NCBI RefSeq assembly: GCF_024643285.1
Contig: NZ_JAMSLW010000001.1
Span: 617,239 to 681,238, forward strand
Reading direction: 5' to 3'
Source of the DNA: Parapedobacter lycopersici
GTDB lineage: Bacteria > Bacteroidota > Bacteroidia > Sphingobacteriales > Sphingobacteriaceae
DNA length: 64,000 nucleotides
The notes under the pieces are model-generated. The model made no database searches. It was given only the letters and a program-made list of their open reading frames with translations, and was not told the origin of the DNA. The first letter of the stretch is position 1, and every line of letters begins with the position of its first letter. Shown piece by piece: positions 28,301 through 35,917 of the stretch. Position numbers and translations under genes: made by a program.

Positions 28301-28954
28301 TTATCCATTGGTGCTATTGCCGGAAAAAGCACCTATATGGATGCGCTGGATGGCGGTTTCTGGCAATATGGGGATGCGTCGGTTCCAGAGGTTGGGGTGA
28401 CCTACTTCGCTGGAACTTTTGTCCGGCATCCATTGGCACTGGCCACTGCCTGGGCCACGCTGAATTATTTAAAAACACAGGGACCCGCATTGCAGGAGAG
28501 CCTAAATGCGAAAACACAGCACATGGTAGAGACCATGAATACATACTGTATCCAGTTAGGTATACCGGTTTATATTGCCCAATTCGGATCATTATGGAAA
28601 ATTAAATTCAAAGAGGAATACCCCTACTATGAATTAATATTTGCCTGGATGCGTTTCAAAGGTGTACATATATGGGATGGGTTCCCCTGTTTCCTGACTA
28701 CCTCCCATAGCGACAACGATATTGCATTTATTCTTCGGGTCTTCAGGGAAAGCCTGGAGGAGTTGGTGGCTGCCGGCTTCATTCCGGTTACCGGCAATGT
28801 GCAGCACAACGAACTTACGCTGCCGTTCAGCAATCCACCTGTTTTGGGTGCAAAACTAGGGAAAGACAGTCTTGGGAACCCGGCATGGTTTGTCGAGGAT
28901 TCAGCAAATCCGGGAAATTACCTGATGGTCAATTCAAAAGAGGCAGATTCATAG
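22307..28954 (+). CDS. Hybrid NRPS-PKS: A-PCP-KS-AT-ACP-aminotransferase
   Basis: A 2215-residue assembly-line protein without an initial condensation domain, so a loading module. Adenylation domain about 10-500 (LYTSGSTGAPKG near 146; GRKDHQVKVRGYRIELGEIE near 398; GKVDRKAL near 486); selectivity residues read D-V-Q-F-I-A-Q-V-V plus the Lys, close to proline codes. PCP Ser546 (FFDLGGNS). Ketosynthase about 606-1030 with Cys776, His912, His951. Acyltransferase about 1130-1440 with GHSIGE Ser1227 and HAFH 1323-1326, which indicates malonyl-CoA. ACP Ser1544. After an Ala/Pro/Gln linker (about 1590-1700), a class III aminotransferase (about 1730-2145) with DEVITGFR (1965 on) and PLP Lys1993. No KR, DH, ER, MT or TE. 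The tail (GNPAWFVEDSANPGNYL) resembles the linker that normally leads into a C domain. Confidence 0.95.
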   Translation: MNQQGHYLHQLFAASVAEHQLGTAIIYRDTSITYAELDIRSTQLANKIIVNYPDDPFIGISTTRGISTIIAVLAILKSGKAYIPLDKDYPEQRLTQIITDSRLTCCIAIDNERSFFNQLAIAVLSPDAEEESHQLAASNQFGNAYVLYTSGSTGAPKGVLMGHGALVNLLQWQSQHSTAGKESVTLQFSPLTFDVSFQEIFATLTTGGTLALIDDDTRLNSVDLLTFIDDYRVNRIFLPFVALQLLADTAYHHRIYPQSLREIITAGEQLKITAQLVKFFSALPSATLYNQYGPTECHVVSALELTGSPQDWPELPSIGTPIDQVYFVILDDALQPVQPGTIGELYIGGACLAEGYLHQEVLTAEKFINWEHQGNADRIYKTGDLVCELPDGNFEFLGRKDHQVKVRGYRIELGEIEVQLNRLPQIQDAVVQAFGQDTSEKKLVAFLIPASKDRGLEEIKQQLKAQMPAYMMPSAFIWVDAFPKTASGKVDRKALTLPILKRPDGNVPYKNPSSPLEKQLAALWAELLYLDRVGIHDNFFDLGGNSLLAQKTVNQLQHDSGHKLPITKLYQHPTIAAIAAYFEDKDGTAQSVKRKSRTVRQNKITPIAVVGMEAVLPGAANIEEFLQLLRAGGEGITFFKPDELDPQVTDALKKDPDYVAARGVVNDIELFDCAFFGISPTTAEVMDPQQRVFLELSYNLLEKTGNLSAKKEQDIGVFAGCGTNHYFLNNVLSHPDKIDLLGKLPVSYVNEKDYISSRTAYHLDLKGPAVSVLSACSTSALAVAQAVESLQYGHCELAIAGGASIHVPTKSGHIYQEGAMFSKDGHCRPFDADATGTVFSDGAGAILLKPLDNALADGDTIYAVIKGIGINNDGNRKSSFTAPSSEGQRAAIEMAIANANLKPAAISYVETHGTATPIGDPIEIEGLSLAFGETPEKQHCAIGSVKSNIGHLTHAAGIAGIIKTCLSLYHKQLFPTLHYRRPNPAINFTDSPFYVNTTLRDWEQEQRIAGVSSFGVGGTNLHLILGEAPATPANTASEQPVEFRRTEQLICWSAKSEASIQRYADLLTSFLREQPGIELADIAYTLLKTRQDYNYRAVLTAASVDALLEKLTHPSLLQEASKKLEQYLDAVVFMFPGQGAQFVHMGWELYREEPHFKAAIDRCIGLLDPTFGKELYAVIYPEAADEEAAEKLKNTYFTQPAIFIVSYALAQTWTAWGLRPQAYIGHSIGEFLAAHLAGVFSLEDALKLVTARAAMIQKLPAGSMLSVRMSESELRTILPKELSIAAANAPMLTVVSGEKNAVTAFSALLTEQGTANRLLHTSHAFHSSMMLPAVAAFEKIVSEVALHVPKTPIVSTVTGEWLTDEEATSAHYWSNHMVATVKFAAAVDFAHQQLNPLFLEVGPGNVGCTLVQQQLKASPAIPSLPMPMASGKQTTIHQAAGKLWQLGISLDWSAYFNRTDRSFLVQLPTYAYNKKRYWLTPAVRDHQAMSTAPAANPQHNETQSVIMRKEIIIQEIRTLLEGASGIEMGQAGNQDSFFELGFDSLLLTQIASNLKSKFNVPITFRQLNEDLYSLDTLAQYLDEQLPAEAYRQETATAPVSLPATAYESSHTLAAAPAFRTDATIAPPPNGSNIALNLVAQQLNLLAQQIQLMQGQQAVPVIASASASPATGTTAVASPPAVNGNATSDLTADEVAAFKKPFGATAKIDKHVTELSEKQLQFLQDFVSRYNEKTKASKDYCQQHRSYMADPRIVSGFKPYTKEMIYSLVVNRSDGSSLWDIDGNQYVDALNGFGSNFLGYQAPVLKEALLSQIEKGYEIGPQHELAGEVCNLICSFTGFDRAGLCNTGSEAVLGAIRIARTVTGKKLIVAFNGSYHGINDEVLVRGTKKLKSFPAAAGIMPEAVHNILVLDYGTDEALSIIRERAADIAAVLVEPVQSRRPEFQPIDFLKKLRQLTNDNGLLLIFDEVITGFRMHPGGAQALFGVKADLATYGKVIGGGLSIGAIAGKSTYMDALDGGFWQYGDASVPEVGVTYFAGTFVRHPLALATAWATLNYLKTQGPALQESLNAKTQHMVETMNTYCIQLGIPVYIAQFGSLWKIKFKEEYPYYELIFAWMRFKGVHIWDGFPCFLTTSHSDNDIAFILRVFRESLEELVAAGFIPVTGNVQHNELTLPFSNPPVLGAKLGKDSLGNPAWFVEDSANPGNYLMVNSKEADS

Positions 28955-29131
28955 AATCGTCTCATTACCCTAAATGTGCTATCTTTATTGTCCATTTTCG
29001 GACCAGGCAGCCGCAGGTAATGCCAGCCGCGGAATTACCGGGGAACCGGTCCGCTCCGGCTGACGCACCGGGGGTCTGGCTGAGCGGTAACGAAGCTGTT
29101 TATGTATACCGAAACTGAAATTTAACAGGAC
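28955..29131. other. Short gap between synthetase and PPTase genes
   Basis: 177 bases with no gene and no terminator-like hairpin with a T-tract. A TATCTTTA near 28980 is one base off the -7 consensus. Read-through from the synthetase gene into the PPTase gene is plausible. Confidence 0.4.
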
Positions 29132-29911
29132 ATGTCAATTGGAGGTGCCACAGACTGCGATATGATCACCAATCATTCGATCATCACCCCGCAGTGGGCA
29201 GTCATTCCATTAGAAGAAGCCGATCGTATACCGCATCCGGCGGTGTTGTGTACAACGATTCGTGTCGAGAGTGATGTTGTCCAGGACCTTTTTCAGGCGC
29301 TCCTTCCGGATGAACAGCAGCGCGCGTTGCGCTTCCGGCAAACCGAGGACCGTTTACGGTTTATTATCGGGAGGGCGCTATTACGTAAACTGCTGAACAG
29401 TTATACACACCAGAGACTGGAAAATATACCTTTCCAGCATGACGCTTATGGTAAACCCGCGCTGGCCCCACATTTTAATGCCCCTCAGTTTAACCTCGCA
29501 CATGCGGGTGACTATGTGGTCATTGGATTGGATGCACATCCTATAGGTATTGATATCGAGTATCTCAATCCTCATTTTGATTTTAACACCTTGCTACCCG
29601 CGAACTTTTCAGCCGAAGAAATCCGACATATACAGGACGCTTCATCGCCATACAGCAATTTTTATCTACTATGGACACGGAAAGAAGCTTTTTTAAAGCA
29701 TATTGGCTACGGTCTAACCCAATCGCCTATACATGTACCTGCGTTGCAGGGCACCCATCCGCTCCAGCATCGTTTCGGTACAGACGACAGGACGAAACAC
29801 CATTACCATTCCCATAGCTGCTATTTAACCGACTCAAATCACCTCCTAAGTATTTGCCTGAACAATTCGGATGGTCACTCCCCTGCTTTTTATGAAATAC
29901 AGTTACCGTAA
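29132..29911 (+). CDS. 4'-phosphopantetheinyl transferase (Sfp type)
   Basis: A 259-residue enzyme predicted to activate carrier proteins by moving phosphopantetheine from CoA to the PCP/ACP serine. Family blocks: RFIIGRALLRKLL (about 73-86), the Mg2+-binding PIGIDIEYLNP (about 136-146) and YLLWTRKEAFLKHIGYGL (about 177-194), the WxxKEAxxK signature. The length suits the Sfp/Gsp group that serves secondary-metabolite synthetases rather than AcpS. ATG 29162 is an alternative start. It lies directly behind the hybrid synthetase on the same strand, so it is most likely its dedicated activator. The last nine bases overlap the convergent GT2 gene. Confidence 0.92.
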   Translation: MSIGGATDCDMITNHSIITPQWAVIPLEEADRIPHPAVLCTTIRVESDVVQDLFQALLPDEQQRALRFRQTEDRLRFIIGRALLRKLLNSYTHQRLENIPFQHDAYGKPALAPHFNAPQFNLAHAGDYVVIGLDAHPIGIDIEYLNPHFDFNTLLPANFSAEEIRHIQDASSPYSNFYLLWTRKEAFLKHIGYGLTQSPIHVPALQGTHPLQHRFGTDDRTKHHYHSHSCYLTDSNHLLSICLNNSDGHSPAFYEIQLP

Positions 29912-31084
29912 TTCCGTTTTCCGTTTTGATTTTTCCCAGGCTGCGGCCTGGTTTCCCCTCAAGTAACGGAATATTCCGGCAATAACAGCGTAGTTCATCA
30001 GGCAAAAGTAATACGGTATAAAAAACAGCTTAATGCGCAGCTGGCGGCCTTCCAGCAGCCAACCGATAACCGCCATCCCGTAAAAAAGAAGCTGCATTGC
30101 AAACAAGGTAACATATACCGTTCCTGTACCTTCCGCAACCATAACTCCGTTCAGTATAAAAATCAACGGCAGTAAGAAAGGTACGATAGTCCACCGCAAT
30201 ACCCGATGGCTAATATATTGAAACGTCAGCAACGGATAGAAAAAAGGATTAGCGGCTTTAGGTAGCCGCAATATGGATTGTAGCCCCCCTGCTGCTATTC
30301 TAATCTTTCTTTTTAACTCTTCCGATGTGTTTTCCGATGCAGTTTCCATCGCATAGGCTGCCGGCTCGTAAGCGATGATGAATCCCTTTTCAGCGATACG
30401 CATCGCGATCATGTGATCATCGATAATGGTGTCCGTTTCCACAGGCGGGTAAAGCGCCGTACGGATACTGAACAATTCGCCGGCTGCACCCACATTAGAA
30501 TAAAAGGCATAGTCAAGCTTCTTTAATTTGGATTCATATTTCCAGTAGAACCCTTCCCCTGCTGCGCTCGCATCGGCAGTTCGATCGACTTTAATTCGCT
30601 TTTCACCGGCGACAGCACCGACCTTCGGATTTTGATAATGCTTGACCAACTGCTTGACTGCTTCCGGATTCAGGAAGGTATTTCCATCCGTAAAAATCGT
30701 GATCTCGCCCTGTACATGCGTCATCGCACGTTTAATGGCAGCCATTTTTCCCCGGCGTTCAGGCTGATGCAGCAATGTAATACTTGAATAACCGCCTACA
30801 ATGGCCGGTGTGTCGTCATCGGAACCATCCGTTATAAAAATAAGTTGTAACCGTTCTTCCGGGTAGTCCAGGTCAAGCGTGTTCTCTATTTTAGCACCAA
30901 TAATGTCAGCCTCGTTGTAAGCGGCCACGAGTAAGGTCACCGTAGGATATACAGATGACGCATCATTTATAGGGTAGGAAGATACCAAAGCACGTTTTAG
31001 CTTAACAAGCAGATATAAGACGACGCCATAACCGACAAAGGCGTAACACACAATACCGATGGCCAGCCAGAAGAGAATCGCCAT
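29903..31084 (-). CDS. Membrane GT2 glycosyltransferase
   Basis: A 393-residue enzyme with an N-terminal transmembrane helix (FWLAIGIVCYAFVGYGVVLYLL), a GT-A domain (about 45-285) and three or four C-terminal helices (about 290-380). Motifs: VAAYNEADII, FITDGSDDDT, FTDGNTFLNPEAV (DxD-like), EGFYWKYESKLKK and DDHMIAMRIAEKGF, with RKIRIAAGGLQSI in the place of the QxxRW region. This layout is like membrane GT2 enzymes that build or extend exopolysaccharide. It forms a one-base TAATG overlap with the upstream GT2 gene, so the two are coupled, and it overlaps the PPTase gene tail to tail by nine bases. Confidence 0.9.
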   Translation of the reverse strand: MAILFWLAIGIVCYAFVGYGVVLYLLVKLKRALVSSYPINDASSVYPTVTLLVAAYNEADIIGAKIENTLDLDYPEERLQLIFITDGSDDDTPAIVGGYSSITLLHQPERRGKMAAIKRAMTHVQGEITIFTDGNTFLNPEAVKQLVKHYQNPKVGAVAGEKRIKVDRTADASAAGEGFYWKYESKLKKLDYAFYSNVGAAGELFSIRTALYPPVETDTIIDDHMIAMRIAEKGFIIAYEPAAYAMETASENTSEELKRKIRIAAGGLQSILRLPKAANPFFYPLLTFQYISHRVLRWTIVPFLLPLIFILNGVMVAEGTGTVYVTLFAMQLLFYGMAVIGWLLEGRQLRIKLFFIPYYFCLMNYAVIAGIFRYLRGNQAAAWEKSKRKTELR

Positions 31085-31995
31085 TATCGAATTAATTTAA
31101 ATCCCAAATCGTAACTATCCGTTGCGTGTGTCATATTCCACCAAACTCCCTTATAATGCCACTTGATCAAATCGAATCGTCTTTTTGCTATATATACTAA
31201 GGCCTGCTTTGTTGAAGCAATAAGTAAAAAGAAGAGCGAAAAACACCCTATTGCCAGCCAACCGGCATTTTTACGAATAAATAGCATTCTATTCCGTGCC
31301 ATAAAATAAGTCTTTATCGGGGTCTCCTTGCCCACGCTTACTGACTCTTTGTGGTATACATGGGCAGCACCGCAAAACCAGCATTTTAAGCCGGCGCGTC
31401 TGAATTTTTCACCCCAGTCCAACTCCTCATAATAAAGAAAATACCGCTCATCCATCAGGCCCACACAGTCCAGGTCTCTTCTTCTGCACATCATTGCCGC
31501 TCCGTGACAATATGCCGTTTCTTCACAGACACGATCATATTGTCCCTGATTTATCTCTTTACTTCCCCCAGCACTGTTTCTCCCGGTAAAATAATTTATC
31601 TTACCGTAGCCTGCATACTGAATCAGGTCCTTATCCTCATGATACAAAAGCAGCGGCGATACCAGGCCGGCTTCAGGATGATCATCCAATTCCTTTTTTA
31701 ACCGCACGATCAGGTCCTCGGTGATCTCGGTGTCATTGTTTAAAAACAATAAATAATCACCCTTCGCATGGGTAATTCCTAGGTTATTCCCTCCAGCGAA
31801 GCCAAGATTACGCTCGGATCGGACATAGACGACATCAGGCATAACTTCCCTGAAATCAACACCATAATCCACTTCACTCCCGTTATCGACAATGACAACT
31901 TCTATTGCTTCATCCGGTCGGTTTTCCTGTATTGACCTTAACAGGTCGATAGTCACGTCCCGTTGTTTAAAATTAACAGTGATGATGGAAATCAA
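31084..31995 (-). CDS. GT2 glycosyltransferase, rhamnosyltransferase-like
   Basis: A 303-residue enzyme of the WbbL-like GT2 group. Motifs: MISIITVNFKQRDVTIDLL at the N-terminus, VVIVDNGS, RNLGFAGGNNLGITHAKGD, the DxD-like FLNNDTEI (about 87-94), and YFLYYEELDWGEKFRRAGLKCWF near 190, which is the conserved acceptor-side block. The C-terminus has one hydrophobic segment (AIGCFSLFFLLIASTKQAL). Donor sugar unknown, commonly dTDP-rhamnose for this shape. It is the first gene of a two-gene unit with the membrane GT2 gene. Confidence 0.92.
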   Translation of the reverse strand: MISIITVNFKQRDVTIDLLRSIQENRPDEAIEVVIVDNGSEVDYGVDFREVMPDVVYVRSERNLGFAGGNNLGITHAKGDYLLFLNNDTEITEDLIVRLKKELDDHPEAGLVSPLLLYHEDKDLIQYAGYGKINYFTGRNSAGGSKEINQGQYDRVCEETAYCHGAAMMCRRRDLDCVGLMDERYFLYYEELDWGEKFRRAGLKCWFCGAAHVYHKESVSVGKETPIKTYFMARNRMLFIRKNAGWLAIGCFSLFFLLIASTKQALVYIAKRRFDLIKWHYKGVWWNMTHATDSYDLGFKLIR

Positions 31996-32094
31996 AGTTT
32001 TTGAGCTGATTGTTGTTGTAACTTATGATACTGTATTCTTCCTCCTGCACCCGAAAAATCGTAACGGCGTTGACTGCAAGTTTTCTCCAAATGA

Positions 32095-33810
32095 TCAGCT
32101 GGCTGCCTCCACAAAAATGGGAGTTTCTGTTACCTGAACGTTTATTTTCCCTGCCTGTGTTGAAACTGGCTTTTCGGTCATTTGATTACCTTTAGGATTC
32201 AAATACCGAATTACCGCCTTTTCCGCACCTTTAAGATCCAGTTCATATCCCGCCGTTCTTCCCCGTTCATCCGGCACGTATAATACATATATACTTTTCC
32301 CATCGAGCTCGTACCGATCTACCATGGGGTCATGGTTTAATGTTTCCTGATACCGATAATTTCCCATGAGTCGCCCGAACTGATATAAATAGAAAGCTGC
32401 CGGGCGCCGCTGGTTATAATCCACCAAGCCGGATTTACTGAAAGGCGAATTGGAATTCACACCCGGCCCATCTGTATCAAACAGCTGGAAAAAGAAAACC
32501 CGCTGCACCCCGTGTCTGGCCAGCAGCAACGACGTGCGCAGCAACCAGTCTGCCTGTGTCATAATAGCAGGTTTATCGCCTATTGGAATTGCGCGTTGTA
32601 TACTCTTGGGCCCCAGGTCATAACCACTTTCCGTCATCCACACGGGCATATTTCCAATACTTGCAGCATACTCCGTCCAAGTATCGGCTATTTTCGCCAT
32701 TGGCGTAGTTTCCGGTGCCCTGCCCCGTTGCGTGTTTTTCGTTTCCTCCGTATACCAGGTCATGTTGTCATTGGAGTACATGTGGAAATTAAGTATATCG
32801 AAACATAGGTCGACGCTGCCATCAGCCTTTAAGCCTCGATTTTCCCTGCACCATTCCACCATGTCTTTGACAAACTGAATGTCAGCCCGCGCCAATCCCC
32901 CCATGACTACTTTTATATTGGGGTCTGCGTTCTTTATTCCCACATTCTTACCGAGACGGCCCTGGTGCCCATCGTAAAATGCAGATAAATTCGCAGCATA
33001 GGCACGACCGTTCTGTTCTGCCTGCGGTCCTTTCCACCATTTATCCGGTTCGTTATTGCACTCCACATATTTTACCAGATTTAAGCCGATCTTAACACGA
33101 TTAACCGGATCATTATTCCAGCGGGGTTTATTATTAACGGAAACAAGTGAAGAGTCAACGTTCTTATTGCTACCGTATCGGGCTGCAAACTGAAAAGCAA
33201 AACGACCCATCGCAATGTATGACTTAGGATCCTCGCGATTAGCTCCATATGGTGCAGGAGCATTCTCATTATCCCGCTGATTTTGTGGATAGGTTTGATA
33301 TAACCATTCAGGAGCATTCTTAACGCAGACTAACATGTCGATGCCCTGAGATTTCGCCCACTCATAAACCAAATCATAATTCCAGCTGCCCCGTGCAGCT
33401 GGATTAAACGTATAGCTACCTTCAACGAGCTCCATATTCTCCCAATCGAGGAAATGCCTGACCGATTTAAACGATTTGATTAATGGGATATGTGGCTCGT
33501 AAATTTTTTCAATTTCATTTAGGTCATTTGGATTCTGTAAAAAATCCCATTCAAACGCATTTATTCCGATTAAATCATTTACCTTTACTGGGATGTACGT
33601 ACGCGTGCTGACCGCTGTTTCGAGCAGATTTTCACCTGAATCTACATGGTGTTCAACCGTGTCCGCGATTGCGGAGCCAACAATATCAGATTCAATATCG
33701 GTGGTGTCTGTGGTTTGGTTTTGCGATTGATCACTTGCACACGCATATACAAGCAATGATAAAGCGAGATACAAGCCATATCTCATTGGGTTCAGTTTTT
33801 TTCTCTTCAT
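32095..33810 (-). CDS. Lipoprotein glycoside hydrolase (clan GH-A, GH39-like), paralogue 1
   Basis: A 571-residue surface or periplasmic lipoprotein from ATG 33810: KLNPMRYGLYLALSLLVYAC gives a signal peptide ending in a lipobox Cys, whereas the longer frame upstream starts in non-coding sequence. The mature part is a TIM-barrel glycosidase with acid/base E254 in YVECNNEPDKWW and nucleophile E394 in VWMTESGYD, the spacing of clan GH-A retaining enzymes; xylosidase, glucanase or exopolysaccharide-specific activity are possible. IGINAFEW near the start and PNIKVVMGGLA are shared with the divergent neighbour at 34004, so the two are paralogues. It is probably involved in trimming or degrading the locally produced polysaccharide. 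Confidence 0.82.
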   Translation of the reverse strand: MKRKKLNPMRYGLYLALSLLVYACASDQSQNQTTDTTDIESDIVGSAIADTVEHHVDSGENLLETAVSTRTYIPVKVNDLIGINAFEWDFLQNPNDLNEIEKIYEPHIPLIKSFKSVRHFLDWENMELVEGSYTFNPAARGSWNYDLVYEWAKSQGIDMLVCVKNAPEWLYQTYPQNQRDNENAPAPYGANREDPKSYIAMGRFAFQFAARYGSNKNVDSSLVSVNNKPRWNNDPVNRVKIGLNLVKYVECNNEPDKWWKGPQAEQNGRAYAANLSAFYDGHQGRLGKNVGIKNADPNIKVVMGGLARADIQFVKDMVEWCRENRGLKADGSVDLCFDILNFHMYSNDNMTWYTEETKNTQRGRAPETTPMAKIADTWTEYAASIGNMPVWMTESGYDLGPKSIQRAIPIGDKPAIMTQADWLLRTSLLLARHGVQRVFFFQLFDTDGPGVNSNSPFSKSGLVDYNQRRPAAFYLYQFGRLMGNYRYQETLNHDPMVDRYELDGKSIYVLYVPDERGRTAGYELDLKGAEKAVIRYLNPKGNQMTEKPVSTQAGKINVQVTETPIFVEAAS

Positions 33811-33879
33811 TTTCAGGATGACGTAAAATGCTGGCTTCAAAATAAATAAAGGGCAACACCATACAATATATGTATTGCG

Positions 33880-33887
33880 CAAAAGTA
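33880..33887 (-). promoter_or_regulatory. -7 element of the paralogue 1 glycosidase gene
   Basis: On the minus strand 33887-33880 reads TACTTTTG, matching TAnnTTTG, 70 bases before ATG 33810. No clear -33 TTG was seen. Confidence 0.45.
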
Positions 33888-34003
33888 CATAATAATCTAT
33901 ATTTATTTGGCGTTTTGTTAGAATATAATATATAAACGAATGACAGAAGGTGGTCCCTTTTAAAACCATAAATAAAAATCTATACTTAACCTAATTTCAT
34001 CTC

Positions 34004-35602
34004 ATGAAACCCCGAAAACATTTCAACCTTGCCTCGTATAATTTCCCGCTGTTACTGTCTTGCTTCCTAATTATTTTTTTAGCTAGCTGTAATAAAAAAC
34101 GTGAAAATTTTATTGAAGGTGACAGCTCTCCAGAAACTTCTGATAGGACCTCCATAACCATGGATGGGTTCATCGGCGCAAATGCATTCGTTGATGATCC
34201 CGTGGAAAGAATGGAAGCGCTTGGATTCATCAGGGAGTATCATTTATGGCAATGGGACGAAGGAAATGGTGATCCTTCCTATAATGGCTATCCCGACAAC
34301 GAGATGCAGTGGTCTCCGAATCTGGTCGGCTGGGATTTTGACCAGTTTTACCGGACAATCCATGATCATAAGCTCGACATTGTCCCATGCCTGCACGGGG
34401 CCGCCCCCTGGCTACAAAACCAGCAGAACCGTTTCCCTACGAACGACAAACCAACCGATCAAGCTTCAGCCAACACCAAAGATCCCCGTTCATATCTTGC
34501 CAGATCACATTATCTCTATCAGTTTGCCGCACGGTATGGCTCGCAACAGGTTGATCCCTCCGTCTTAACGCTGCATTCCGGTCAACCGGCACTTTCGGGT
34601 CTAAACCTGGTCCGTTACCTGGAAGACTGGAATGAGCAGGATCGCAATTGGGAGGGTCCTAACGCACAGTTTTCGCCCGAAGAATACGCAGCGATGCTAA
34701 GTGCCGACTACGATGGACATGGTCAACAATTAGGGAGTGGAGGAAAAGGTACTTTTGGGGTAAAAAATGCAGACCCCAATATGAAAGTAGTCATGGGCGG
34801 ACTAGCCAGCGTTGATGTTAATTATATAGAAAAAATGCGAGCCTGGTTTCATGATAACCGTGCCGATCAGAAATTTGCAGCTGACGTGATCAACGTACAC
34901 ATCTATGCCTGGAAAAACGGCTACAATCATCAGGGAGGAGGTCCGGCACTCAGTCCTGAAGAAGCCCAATTTAAGGAAAAATTACAGGCGCTGACGGATT
35001 ATCGAGACAAACATTTGGAAAGTCTGGAGGTATGGGTGTCCGAGTTCGGATGGGACACGCACGAGGGATCCGTACTGAGCCCGCCGATTATCGGACAGTT
35101 CGACCGTCAGGAAGTACAGGCACAGTGGCTGCTCAGGGCTTATTTAGCCTTCGCTGCTGCCGGAGTTGACCGTGCTCAGATGTATATGCTAAGGGACGTT
35201 GACCCAAATAATCCGCAGTGGTTTTCAACTTCGGGATTAGTTACCCAGAAAGGGGAATGGACACCAAAGAAATCGTGGTATTACGTATATACCATGAAAA
35301 ATACATTAACCAATATGCAGTTTGCGGGGGAGGTTAAAGCAAATGATGATAATATTTTGATTTACAAGTTTAAAGACACATCATCTGATCGTGGGGTTTA
35401 TGCAATATGGGCAAAAACGAGCCGGGGCTATACAGCTACTAATTATGTTTTACCGATAAAGGGCGCCAAAACTGCACAAGCCATTGAACCAACACCCAAC
35501 AGTACCGATGGGAAACACACCACGTTAGCTGTTGCAAATGAAACGGTACAGATTAACGTCTCGGAAAAGCCGTTATTTATAAGTGTTGATTTTATTGAAT
35601 AG
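34004..35602 (+). CDS. Lipoprotein glycoside hydrolase (clan GH-A-like), paralogue 2
   Basis: A 532-residue lipoprotein with signal FPLLLSCFLIIFLASC (lipobox Cys about residue 28) and a TIM-barrel glycosidase domain. Shared features with the divergent paralogue are FIGANAF near residue 55, QFAARYGS, GVKNADPNMKVVMGGLAS, and a C-terminal beta domain ending VSEKPLFISV. The acid/base is E211 in EDWNEQDRNW, where the usual Pro after Asn-Glu is replaced by Gln; the nucleophile is E347 in VWVSEFGWD. Both catalytic acids are thus present, so the protein should be active. Its position beside the second synthetase gene and the exopolysaccharide locus suggests a role with the locally made glycan. Confidence 0.8.
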   Translation: MKPRKHFNLASYNFPLLLSCFLIIFLASCNKKRENFIEGDSSPETSDRTSITMDGFIGANAFVDDPVERMEALGFIREYHLWQWDEGNGDPSYNGYPDNEMQWSPNLVGWDFDQFYRTIHDHKLDIVPCLHGAAPWLQNQQNRFPTNDKPTDQASANTKDPRSYLARSHYLYQFAARYGSQQVDPSVLTLHSGQPALSGLNLVRYLEDWNEQDRNWEGPNAQFSPEEYAAMLSADYDGHGQQLGSGGKGTFGVKNADPNMKVVMGGLASVDVNYIEKMRAWFHDNRADQKFAADVINVHIYAWKNGYNHQGGGPALSPEEAQFKEKLQALTDYRDKHLESLEVWVSEFGWDTHEGSVLSPPIIGQFDRQEVQAQWLLRAYLAFAAAGVDRAQMYMLRDVDPNNPQWFSTSGLVTQKGEWTPKKSWYYVYTMKNTLTNMQFAGEVKANDDNILIYKFKDTSSDRGVYAIWAKTSRGYTATNYVLPIKGAKTAQAIEPTPNSTDGKHTTLAVANETVQINVSEKPLFISVDFIE

Positions 35603-35794
35603 CCGTTACCAATTTACGGGGAAATGTGATGTTTACGAGTCTGAAGACTACGCCTTCGCGATAAGGATCTTCTTTATTTTGGAGTGTTGGAGATACTATT
35701 TTGAGCAACTAAAAATCAGTTCTTCTATTTTCACCGTTGAATATCCGGGTTATCCAAAAAAAATGAGGGTTATCACTGTCGGCAGCAAAGCTCC

Positions 35795-35827
35795 TTGTCA
35801 TAAATTTCAAAGAAATGTTTACATTTG
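35795..35827 (+). promoter_or_regulatory. Candidate promoter upstream of the NRPS gene
   Basis: TTG (35795-35797) and TACATTTG (35820-35827), spacer 22 bases, slightly long for the Bacteroidota consensus. Transcripts would start near 35835 and carry a leader of about 180 bases. Confidence 0.5.
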
Positions 35828-35851
35828 CCGTGGAGCAATTATACGCCCATT

Positions 35852-35917
35852 ATGGAAACCTTAACCTCTCAAATTGAACCCATTGATGAAACCAGACTTG
35901 ATTGCGTTGAAAAATAG
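35852..35917 (+). CDS. Possible 21-residue leader peptide
   Basis: ATG 35852 opens a 21-codon frame reading METLTSQIEPIDETRLDC and ending VEK before TAG. It lies about 18 bases after the predicted transcription start, so it would be the first frame on the NRPS transcript. It is acidic and hydrophilic with one Cys. It may be a regulatory leader or a chance frame; nothing in its sequence decides. Confidence 0.2.
   Translation: METLTSQIEPIDETRLDCVEK

Noticed and set aside
22307-28954. Ketoreductase, dehydratase or methyltransferase domain in the PKS part
   Set aside because: The sequence between AT and ACP is too short and no NADPH- or SAM-binding motif was seen.
29903-29911. Overlap of PPTase and GT2 genes as a possible annotation error
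   Set aside because: Both frames keep family features close to their ends and the overlap is only nine bases, tail to tail.
35583-35864. 93-codon frame between glycosidase and NRPS genes
   Set aside because: Overlaps the glycosidase end, no start context, no protein-like features.
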